A DNA stretch of 64,000 nucleotides from Cephalotus follicularis (taxonomy: Eukaryota > Streptophyta > Magnoliopsida > Oxalidales > Cephalotaceae), in contig BDDD01000020.1 of assembly GCA_001972305.1 (NCBI GenBank), positions 515,981 through 579,980 on the forward strand. The letters run 5' to 3'. The translations under genes and the position numbers were made by a program. Positions 55,866 through 64,000 of this stretch are shown here, in pieces (the first letter of the stretch is position 1; every line of letters starts with the position of its first letter). The notes below the pieces were generated by a model, which saw nothing but the letters and a program-made list of their open reading frames with translations, did no database searches and was not told the DNA's origin.

Positions 55866-57461
55866 TGTAATACCCTGTACGTTCGTAAACGTATTTTTAC
55901 GGGTTCGTATATATATATTTTTACGGATTCGTAAATGTTTTTACGGATTTTATATGTGTTTTCGGACTTTTAATTTTGTTTAATTTTAAAGTCCGGTTGC
56001 CCTATGATCGGGTTTATGTAAATTGTGCGGTATGATACCGGTCCGATATTTGGGTATGTTATGCTATGTTGGGCTTTATAAATTCTTATTTTAATCCAAA
56101 ACTTATTTTATTAAAAACAAAATTATTATTCTTTTGTCTTTAAAATCCATAATTCATTTTTCTATTATTCCTTTAATTTCTTTATTTCTTATTTTAGCAT
56201 TTTCTTCTTCTTTTCTCCGACTACCTTCCACATTCTCCTTCTTTCCAGCAATTCCCACTATCAAATGCCATGTTACAATCTCTCTTTTCCATTACAAAAT
56301 CCAGAAAAGTTCCTTTCTTCCTCCTTTTGTCTCCTCCATTTCCCATTATTAGAGTATCTTGCCATTTTATATGTTGTCCACTTCTTCCTTGCAAGCCATT
56401 GTCAAATCTGCATTGTTGGTGTGTAACAAACTGCTGTGTAATTGTTTCTTCAAATTCCAGAAGGTAATCTCAAACGTTAATTGATTCTTTTGGGTTAAAT
56501 TCTCTTATTTTGCTATGTATGTCTAAAAATACCATGGTTTTGTATTTTCTTCTTTCTTGTTTCTGTTCACATCCGAATTGTGTGTTGTACTTGTGTTCTT
56601 CCTACTGTTTTCTGGGTTCATTAACATCATTAAAGGTTAGTTAATTCATCCCCTTTGATTATAGTTTTGTTTCAATGGCTTACTTTGAGTTTTTGTGCTC
56701 TTAGTATCTTGGAGTCTTTGATTCTTGCCTAAACATGTTGTCAATGTATTAGTAATGTTATCTGCACGTTTTATGCACCTATATATGTCACAAACTGAGT
56801 TCATAACTTCTGCTATCAATTAGAAACAAAATCTAGACATGTTCATGCAATGTCTTCTTGCTTCCTTTTGCAAGATAAATCATGGAAAGGTCGTTTCTTT
56901 GTCAAATTGATGTTTGTAAATCACCTACAAGTCATATATAATCATATGTTTATGTCCATATGTCTTTGGTTTAATGTAGAAATCATTTAAATCATTTCCA
57001 GTAGCAAATCGTCGAATTTCAAAATGTTCTGCTGCCCAGAACAGCCGACTGATTGAGTGGACAGCCGACTGGAATGGGTGGGTAGTCGACTGGACTGAAG
57101 AACACAGTCGACTACCTGCAGTTTTGGGTTGCGTAGTCGACTGTCACATGATCCAGTCGACTGCCCAGACTCTCCAGTCGACTGGATCCCTGTTCCAGGC
57201 GACTGGTATGCCCTGGAATGTGCTGTTTTCACCCGTTTTGATTCGTTTGACCCCCGAATCGATCCGAATCTCTTCCAAACGTTTTTGTGAGTCTGTTTAA
57301 TGCTTCTAATGTGTTTTAAACTCTTATACACATGATTTTAAATGTCTTCATATGACTGCCACGTTTTCGGCTGTCTTTGGCTAATAAAAGTAAACCTTGT
57401 GATTTGTTATGATATATATGATATGACCCTGTGACGACTCCCGCCATCCGGGGGTGTTACA
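55866..57461 (+). mobile_element. Gyp-E 3' LTR
   Basis: 1,596 bp, a close copy of the 5' LTR, slightly shorter because of a few indels. The word array is repeated at 57050-57215 with the same eight positions. Confidence 0.93.
57050..57215. repeat. CAGTCGACTG word array in Gyp-E 3' LTR
   Basis: Same eight words as in the 5' LTR. By eye the GTCGAC cores are intact in both LTR copies and one flanking word (TAGTCGACCG against TAGTCGACTG) differs. Confidence 0.9.
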
Positions 57462-57748
57462 CCTGGCGAGACATAGTGTTGCGTTCTCTGCCCTGGCTCC
57501 CTCCCCTGGCACGTTCCATTAGTGGAGCGGTGCATTTGGACAGCGTTGTTATATCCCTTTAGTTAAACGGTGTGTTTTGAAATGGTTTTACAGTTATGCC
57601 ATTTCTTGTTTGCTTCTTCTCTGCCTTGCGTTTTGGCACTGTTTGGGGGTGTTTTGCGTGGCACTTTTCGTTTAGAGGAGATGAGAAATTTCTCCTTCCT
57701 GTTGGGCGGTTAGTCCGAGGTGGCTATCCTGAGGGATGGGTCGTCACA
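57462..57748 (+). mobile_element. LTR-K, second piece
   Basis: Resumes after Gyp-E with CCTGG and ends 'gatgggtcgtcaca' at 57748, an end of the same form as LTR-X ('gggtcgtcaca'). Confidence 0.75.
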
Positions 57749-57870
57749 ATATGAGTTTTGAGGAAGTACCTCTCCAGATCCTCGATGGTCGGATTAAGCA
57801 ATTTAGGAGCACAACCATTTTGCTGGTGAAAGTGTTGTGGCAATATCACTGTTTAGCATAGAAATATGTT
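57749..57870 (+). pseudogene. Fragment of a Gypsy pol C-terminus
   Basis: The plus strand reads 'MSFEEVPLQILDGRIKQFRS' and 'ILLVKVLWQYH', the segment after the integrase in chromodomain Gypsy elements. It begins abruptly after LTR-K. It could be the far end of Gyp-B copy 1, whose integrase is interrupted at 17037 by the Copia LTR, but a different Gypsy copy is equally possible. Confidence 0.7.
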
Positions 57871-58370
57871 GTTTTTAAGAATATATTTGTTATATTTTTA
57901 TGCTTGGAACAGACAACTTTGGTTGTGTATGATTACTTTTCAGGTACAAGGCTAAAAAGACCAAAGTGCATGAAGAATGGTTCAAACTGGTTAAATATCT
58001 AAAAATAACAGAGCAAAGCGTCGACGCATTGATTATAAGCATTGACGCCTAGACTCAAAGCGCTGACGGTTTCAAAGAGAGCGTGGACGCTTTACACTTT
58101 AGCGTGGAAATAGTTTGCAGTCTCATGATTTTCGTCAACACTAATCCTTTTGGCATCAACGTGTTGGAAATTTAATGTTTATGCGTCAACACCATGATCA
58201 AGTCGGCAACACAAAAAATGCACCAATCAAACAGTACTTAAACGTTAACGTGCAATGAGGAAGATGTCAACGCCATGTTAAGTGACGACGCCTTGCTTGT
58301 AAGTGCCGACGCTTAAGGCTCAAGTTTGCTCAATAACGCAACATATAAGTCGATGCTTAGCGCCCTCAAC
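57871..58370 (+). mobile_element. Gypsy 3' noncoding remnant with word array
   Basis: AT-rich DNA after the pol fragment with no protein. From 57995 it carries AAGCGTCGACGCA and a series of degenerate copies (agcattgacgcc, aagcgctgacgg, gcatcaacgtg, aagtgccgacgctt). It ends at the Gyp-H LTR. Confidence 0.55.
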
Positions 58371-59946
58371 TGTAACGCCCCCAATCCTAGTCCGCTAAAT
58401 GCTCAAAGTGAATCTCGAGGAGTCGGTGCGTTACGTGGGGTAAACCATTACATCTTTTAACACTCTTGCTTAATGCTAACATATACCTTAAATCCTCATG
58501 CTTTTCAACACATTGTTTCACTTTGAATTCAAGCTTCAAACATCATCATCTTATCTAAAGATGTCATAAACCATCACATTCATATACTTTCACGTTTCAG
58601 CATCATTTGTCATAAATATTGCATAGTGGAAAAATAATATCTTATTACATTCCAAAATCAGCTTATGCAAACACTATTACATAGCATATTTCTTTCAAAG
58701 CTTCTTCTTATGAGCTCCCTCTAAAGCTCGCATTCTTCATTTAATTGTTTCCTGAAAACATTTTTATTTGAAAACAAAACATTGCAATGAATGAGCTTAA
58801 ATAGCCCAATAAGGTTTTCATAGTAAACATACTTTATCACATTTCATTTTCTGATTATAACACATAACGAGAACATTTCATAAACTAAGGGGTTATAAAA
58901 ACTTAATGAACCCTTTCAACACCACTTCACCGGGGCATTGTGCACTCCCTGGTTACTATCCTTACATCACATGCATGTCCGTGAGCATCTCGCTCCGTTA
59001 ACATTAATCCCTCTCGGATTATTCCCTCTTGGATCGCAATACAATAGTGGTTCATTTCATTTCATTTCCTTTCACAATTCATAAAACCTTTCTCTTCATT
59101 TGAGTAATTAAATCAATTGCATTCGTAAAACAACTTTGCATAACATTCCTAAAATCAGCATTTCATATAGAATTACTCATTTTTAGAGAAAACATAAAAT
59201 ACAAAAGTTAAAGTAGACACTTCAACGATTCCATAATGATAACAATCATTAAATCCCATTGAGAAACGAAGCTGCAAAGAATTTTTAAATTTGCAGGTTC
59301 CATATGAAAATAGGACATGAGCAGTAATCTTAAAAATAAATTTTCATCAGGAATTCCATAGAAATTCGAGATTCATGAAGCATAACAGTTAAAGAAGACA
59401 TCTTAAGGTTTCCAAAACATTCAACCATTCTAAATTTTATCAAGAAAAGAGCAAGATATGAATAAAACAATATGATGCATAATTCAGAAGTAAAATAGAG
59501 GAACTTTGATAAAAATGGGTATTGAATTTCCGTACTTTGGTTTAGATTTCCTTTTCCTCCTTCTCCTTTTCAATTCTCATCTTCAATCTCACCAGAAAAC
59601 ACTCTCTTAGGTGGCTTTAAGTGGTCTAAGCGTCGGTTGGAGGAGTTAGTCCAAGTTGAAAACCCCCTGTTTTTAACCGGCGTTAGAAGTGGTCTAAGCG
59701 TCAATGGTTTACCTTCAAAGCATTGCCGCTTTAAGAAACTGTCGACGCTTAGGTGGCTTTGTCTTGGCATGCTGACATTAGAAGCATTCGTTCGATGGTT
59801 AAGGCTAAGCACTGACGCTTAAAACTACACCGTCGACGCTTTATCCCCTGTAAACGACGTCTTCGACATAAAACATGATGCAAACAAGATACCAAGTAAA
59901 AGAACATACTTCTTAACATTATCATTCAAAATTTCCGGTCATTACA
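58371..59946 (-). mobile_element. Gyp-H 3' LTR
   Basis: 1,576 bp from TGTAACGCCCCCAATCC to 'tttccggtcattaca'. The first part matches LTR-F at 543. A degraded word array lies at 59620-59860, near the LTR's minus-strand 5' end. Confidence 0.88.
59620..59860. repeat. GCGTCGACGC word array in Gyp-H LTR (degraded)
   Basis: Two exact GTCGAC cores (CTGTCGACGCTT, CCGTCGACGCTT) with GCGTCGGTT, GCGTCAATG and GCACTGACGC variants. It occupies the same relative place as the LTR-F array. Confidence 0.75.
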
Positions 59947-59975
59947 TTCTACCCTACTTACAAAAATTTTGTCCT
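59947..59975 (-). other. Polypurine-like tract of Gyp-H
   Basis: The element strand reads AAGTAGGGTAGAA before the LTR start TGTAATGACCGG; short and less pure than in the other elements. Confidence 0.55.
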
Positions 59976-59984
59976 CAAATTTTG

Positions 59985-61175
59985 TTATACATTAGACTTA
60001 AAAAGATGAGGGTATTCATGTCTCAATGTGTCCTCCAACTCCCATGTAGCTTCTTCAACTCCGTGGTTTTTCCGTGAAACTTTAACTAATGGAATGTTCT
60101 TGCTCCGTAGGACTTGTTTTTTATAATCCAAGATTTTCGTTGGTTGTTCAGTGTATGACAAATCTTCATGCACTTGTATTGGTTCCAATCTTAGAACATG
60201 AGAGGGGTTGGCCATATACTTCCAGAGTAGAGATACATGGACACACATTATGAATGTGAGAGAGATTTGGTGGCAATGAAAGTTTATACACAACCTCTAC
60301 AATTCTTTCCAAAATCTCGAATGGTCCAATGTATCAAGGACTAAGCTTTCCCTTCTTGCCAAATATCATAACCCTTTTCCATGGCGATACTTTAAGAAAT
60401 ACGAAATCTCCCATTTCAAACTTCAACTCCCTTCATCTCTTATCTGCATAGCTTTTCTGCCTACTTTGAGCTGTTAAGTGATGTTTCTGAATCAACTTCA
60501 CCTTCTCTGTAGTTATTTTCACCATCTCTGGTCCCAACATCTTTCTTTCTCCTACTTCATCCCAACATATCTGCGTTCGACACCTTCGTCCGTAAAGTGC
60601 TTCGAAAGGTGCCATATGAATGCTAGCTTGGAAACTGTTGTTGTAGGCAAATTCAATCAAAGTGACAAGCTGCTCCCAACTCTCATGAAAAACTATAACA
60701 CAGACTCTTAGCATGTCTTCCAATGTTTGAATAGTCCATTCTGAATGCCCATCAGTCTGCAGATGGTATGCCATACTAAAATTCAACCTCGTACCCAAAG
60801 CAGTTTGTAGACTTTTCCAAAATCTTGATGTGAAGCGAGGATCTCGATCTGAAACTATAGATACTGGTACACCATGTAATTTGATAATCTCTTGTTCATA
60901 AATCCTTGCCAACTGACTCAATGAATGACTGTCCTTGATCGGTACAAAATGAGCAAATTTTGTTAATCGATCCACAATCACCCATATTGTGTTATTCCCT
61001 TTAGCTGGCCTTGGAAGTCCGGTTACGAACTCCATACTGATATGTTCCCACTTCCATTCGGGTATGGGAGGTGACTGCAGAGTCCCCTTTCCTAACTGAT
61101 GCTCAGCTTTAACCTGCTGATAAAAAAGACATCTTGACACAAAGTCCGTAATTTCTCTTTTCATATTATTCACCA
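59985..61175 (-). pseudogene. Gyp-H integrase and C-terminal tail
   Basis: Zinc-binding end ('FVSRCLFYQQVKAEHQ'), catalytic core ('WEHISMEFVTGLPRPAKG', 'WVIVDRLTKFAHFVPIKDS', '[15 protein letters not shown]', '[18 protein letters not shown]'), '[20 protein letters not shown]' and '[18 protein letters not shown]' (60433-61173). The tail 'YTEQPTKILDYKKQVLRSKN', 'EEATWELED' and 'YPHLF' lies at 59985-60293. Fossil copy. Confidence 0.88.
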
Positions 61176-61810
61176 GTAGAGATCTCGTAAGTCTCTATAC
61201 ATTTTTGTACTTCCATGGTGGACTGTGCAATTCAAACTATGTGCTTCCGTCAATACTTCATTCTTCAAATCTGCATTAGATGGGACGCATAATCTTGAAT
61301 CAAATCTTAGTACGTCATCAACTCCCAGATTAAGACGTGATATTTTTCCATTCCGCATTTGTTCTACTATCTCATTCAGTTCTAGATCCTCAAACTGACA
61401 TTGCTTTATTCTTTCAACTAGAGATGATTGAGCTATGACTTGATATCGAGAAGCTTCGTCTCCTTGTTTTCTCACTTCCAGATTCATCCTTTGGAAATCT
61501 CTTATCAATTCTTCCTGTGAAGTGATTGTCATAGCTAAGTTCCTCGTGCTCTTTCGGCTCAAGGCATCCGCCACGACGTTTGCTTTTCCTGGATGGTACT
61601 GAATAGTGCAGTCGTAGTCCTTGATAAGTGCTAACCATCTCCTTTGGCTCATGTTCAACTCCTTCTGTGTGAAAATATATCTGAGGCTTTTGTGATCGGT
61701 GAAGATTTCACACCTCTCTCCATATAGATAGTGCCTCCAAATCTTTAGTGCGAAGATAACTGCAACCAATTCCAAATCGTGGGTAGGATAATTCTATTCA
61801 TTCACTTAAA
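61176..61810 (-). pseudogene. Gyp-H RNase H and connector
   Basis: '[20 protein letters not shown]', '[19 protein letters not shown]', '[20 protein letters not shown]' and '[10 protein letters not shown]' mark the Gypsy RNase H; then follows the connector to the integrase zinc region ('[10 protein letters not shown]' near 61200). Confidence 0.88.
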
Positions 61811-62880
61811 GCTGCCTAAAATCATAAGCGATTACTTTTCCTTGCTACATCAGCACACAACCGAGTCCTTTGCGAGATGCATCACTATACACTACAAAAC
61901 CTTATGATCCTAAGGGCAATGTTAATATTGGGGCATTCATTAACCTCTCTTTCAACTCCAAGAAACTTCTTTCGCATTGGTCGAACCACTCGAATTTAAC
62001 ATTCTTCTGCATCAACCTTGTGAGAGGGTTCGCAATGCAAGAGAAATTTTTGAAAAACCTTTGATAGTAGCCTGCCAATCCCAGAAAACTTCGTATCTGG
62101 GCTACCGTTGTTGGTCTCTGCCATTCTCTTACCACCTCTATCTTAGCAGGGTCTACTGAGATACCTTCCCGTGTGATCACGTGTCCCAAAAAGGATACTT
62201 CCTCCATCCAAAACTAGCATTTGCTGAACATAGCTTAGAGTAGTTCCTTCCGCAGTGTTTGTAACACCCGGGTTAAGTGCTCCTTATGCTTCTCTCGACT
62301 CCTTGAGTATACTAGTATGTCGTGGATGAAGACTATCACAAACTAATCCAAAAATTCACTGAATATTTTGTTCATCAATTCCATAAATACCGCTGGAACG
62401 TTCGTTAATCCAAACGACATTATTAAAAACTCGAAATATCCATATCTCGTCTGAACAGCAGTTTTCAGTATATCATCTTTCTTGACCTTCACTTGATGGT
62501 AGCCCGATTGAAGACCAATCTTCGAGAAGTATCAAGCATTCTTGAGCTGATCAAACAAGTCGTTGACCCTTGGTCATGGGTATTTATTCTTGATGGTGAC
62601 TCGATTCAGTTCTCAATAATCTATGTAGAGTCTCATTGTCCCATCTTTCTTCTTTACGAACAATACCAATGCAGCCAATGGTGATACTCTTGGCCGAATA
62701 AATCCTTTATCCAAAAGTTCTTGTAACTGAGTCTTCAATTCAGTTGGAGCCATGCGGTAAGGACTCTTTAAAATAGGGGTCGTTCCAGTGATTATATCAA
62801 TCATGAACTCCACTTCTCGATCTGGTGGCATACTCGGTAAATCTTCAGGGAAAACATCTGTAAATTCTTTCACAATATGA
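61811..62880 (-). pseudogene. Gyp-H reverse transcriptase
   Basis: From the right: '[19 protein letters not shown]' and '[20 protein letters not shown]', '[19 protein letters not shown]' (62620-62870), then remnants of the palm (62220-62600), and 'SFLGHVITREGISVDPAKIE', '[18 protein letters not shown]' (61990-62200). Decayed. Confidence 0.87.
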
Positions 62881-63094
62881 ACATCCTCAATCTTTATCTT
62901 TTCTTACTTGGTATCTATCAATATGTGAGATATCCTTCGCAACCGCTTTTCAACAATCGCTTAGTTTGCATCGATGATATGAATCTCAGAGGTTCACTAA
63001 CTACTGTACTTCAGAAGATAAACTCAGGTTCGTTAGGTATAGAAAACCTAACTTCCTTTTTAAAACAGTCAACACTATCATGATTCGCCGAAAG

Positions 63095-63660
63095 CTAATT
63101 CATGCCTAGGATGACATCAAAATTTAGGATTGCTAGGGGTACTAGGTCTACTAGAATCATCTTATCACATAATCTTAGATCACAAGACTTATATACTTTA
63201 TCTGCCATCAAAGTATTACCACTTGGCATTTCGACGGCTAAACCTATCTCCAACTCTTGCGATGGGGTACTTAAACATTGTGCAAAAGATAAAGACACAA
63301 ATGAATGCGTCACTCTCGTATCAAACAATACATATGCTATTTTAGAGCATACGGGAAAAGTACCTATCACCACTTCATTGGGATTCTCCATTTCGTCAGC
63401 CATCATAGCATAGGTTCTGGCCGGTGCTCTTTGTTGTGCTCCACCCTCTCTCTGCCCTCCCAACTTTGGTCGGGTGCATTGGTTTGACATGTGCCCTTCC
63501 TGGCCATAGTTATAACATTTGATCGGTCGCTGATTCTGAGCTTGACCTTAACCTTGTCTGCATTCTCTCACTTGATGTCCCAGTTTTTCACACTTGTAAC
63601 AAACTCCCTTTCCGAGTAGGCATTCCCCACGATGGGTCTTTCTGCACTACTGACAGGGTT
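63095..63660 (-). pseudogene. Gyp-H protease and zinc knuckle
   Basis: 'VLFDTRVTHSFVSLSFAQCL' (near 63260-63330) occupies the place of the usual DSGATHSFI active-site box, and 'VPLAILNFDVILGMN' (near 63100-63140) the FDVILGMDWL block. A zinc-knuckle (C-x2-C-x4-H-type) sequence lies near 63580-63605 in complement view. Confidence 0.78.
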
Positions 63661-63669
63661 TACGGTCTC

Positions 63670-64000
63670 CTCCCCCATAAGATCTTCCTTACTTGTTGTT
63701 ATTATTAGAGGATTTACCCGCCTTCCTCTTTCCTTGTCCTTGCTCAGCCCGTCTTTGTTGATACCTTTGATTGTCTATCTCTATTCTTAATGCACATCTC
63801 AAAACTGCCTTATAGGTTTGTAGATCTTGTGCTATCAACAATCTTCGAATCTGAGGCTTCAGACACTGGCAAAACCTATTTTCCCTTCTCTCTTCTGTCG
63901 ATATTATGTGAGCCGCGTATCGAGACATCCTTGCAAAGTTTGCCTCATACTGAGCTACGGTTTCTGATCCGCATTGCTCCAAATGAAGGAAGTCCTTCTC
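63670..64000 (-). pseudogene. Gyp-H Gag, C-terminal part (cut by window edge)
   Basis: 'SETVAQYEANFARMSRYAAH', 'ENRFCQCLKPQIRRLLIAQD' and a basic glutamine-rich end ('RRAEQGQGKRKAGKSS') match the second half of plant Gypsy Gag (EFxRLxxYAPH...F..GL...IR form). The front lies beyond 64000. Confidence 0.82.

Larger units (their letters stand above)
51367..57461 (+). mobile_element. Gyp-E, young Ty3/Gypsy element with both LTRs and target-site duplication
   Basis: Both LTRs (51367-53000 and 55866-57461) are bounded by TGTAATACCC and GGGTGTTACA, and the element is flanked by CCTGG on each side (51362-51366 and 57462-57466). By eye the LTRs differ at about 30 sites in 1.6 kb, near 2%, plus a few indels. 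That suggests about one million years, depending on the rate. Recognisable parts are primer site, Gag, a protease start, integrase, a chromodomain-like tail and polypurine tract. The internal region is only about 2.9 kb, so it is a shortened copy with no recognisable reverse transcriptase; about three to five breaks. It is nested in LTR-K. Confidence 0.93.
58371..64000 (-). mobile_element. Gyp-H, Ty3/Gypsy element running off the right edge
   Basis: Minus-strand element with 3' LTR (58371-59946), polypurine tract, integrase, RNase H, reverse transcriptase, protease, zinc knuckle and part of Gag, cut by the window edge. Gene order and primer-side features fit a plant Ty3/Gypsy element; the pol end looks chromodomain-like. 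The LTR family includes solo LTR-F. Broken, about five or six breaks in the visible part. No age is possible since only one LTR is seen. Confidence 0.9.

Noticed and set aside
1-64000. Endogenous pararetrovirus, envelope gene or Polinton
   Set aside because: I saw no movement-protein, envelope-like, major-capsid or protein-primed polymerase motif; all pol pieces fit Ty3/Gypsy or Ty1/Copia.

Overview
This is nuclear DNA from a flowering plant, and it is essentially one pile of nested LTR retrotransposons. The evidence is the mix of chromodomain-type Ty3/Gypsy elements, an Athila-like Gypsy fragment and a Ty1/Copia element, priming sites matching initiator tRNA-Met (TGGTATCAGAGC type), very long LTRs of 1.6 to 3.1 kb, and AT-rich sequence with many apparent CG-to-TG changes. 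I cannot name the species. I found no convincing host gene, tRNA, rRNA or DNA transposon in the 64 kb. The elements are fossils. I label families by letter.

Layout. 1-4225: LTR-I, split by solo LTR-F (543-3180). 4226-12901: Gyp-A, a decayed plus-strand element; its 5' LTR is split by solo LTR-J (4522-7124) and its 3' LTR is cut at 12901. 12902-16045: LTR-X (minus). 16051-17036: inverted front part of a Copia LTR. 17037-20154: Gyp-B copy 1 (integrase remnant, priming site, LTR). 20155-22907: leader and LTR of Gyp-C. 22908-23409: Athila-like integrase scrap. 23410-27955: second Gyp-B LTR, split by LTR-D (23549-26413). 27956-28331: missing tail of the Gyp-A LTR, inverted. 28332-41190: scrambled junction and a second LTR-X (plus), split by Gyp-G (about 28820-38121). 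41191-49596: Cop-1. 49597-57748: LTR-K, split by the young element Gyp-E (51367-57461, flanked by CCTGG). 57749-58370: scrap of a Gypsy pol end. 58371-64000: Gyp-H (minus), running off the window.

Two things stand out. First, several LTR families, and the leader of the Copia element, carry arrays of short palindromic words built on a GTCGAC core (AAGCGTCGACGCTT, CAGTCGACTG, AACCGTCGACGGTT and others), mostly spaced about 20-21 bp, close to two helical turns. LTR-J and Gyp-G have homologous LTR backbones but carry different words at matching places, as if the arrays were swapped or converted as modules. Second, target-site duplications show that the two LTR-X copies have exchanged flanks. Together with the split Gyp-A and Copia LTRs, this implies an inversion of about 12-15 kb between inverted LTR-X copies, with a scrambled repair junction near 28332-28625.

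Relative order, from nesting: Gyp-C in Athila-like DNA; Gyp-B copy 1 in Gyp-C; Gyp-B copy 2 in Athila-like DNA; Gyp-A in Gyp-B copy 2; Cop-1 in Gyp-B copy 1; LTR-X in Gyp-A and in Cop-1; then the inversion. Gyp-G went into LTR-X at an unknown time relative to the inversion. Gyp-E in LTR-K is the youngest insertion with two LTRs, differing at roughly 2% by eye. Gyp-G LTRs differ by roughly 4-5% and Cop-1 LTRs by roughly 10%. All percentages are hand estimates.
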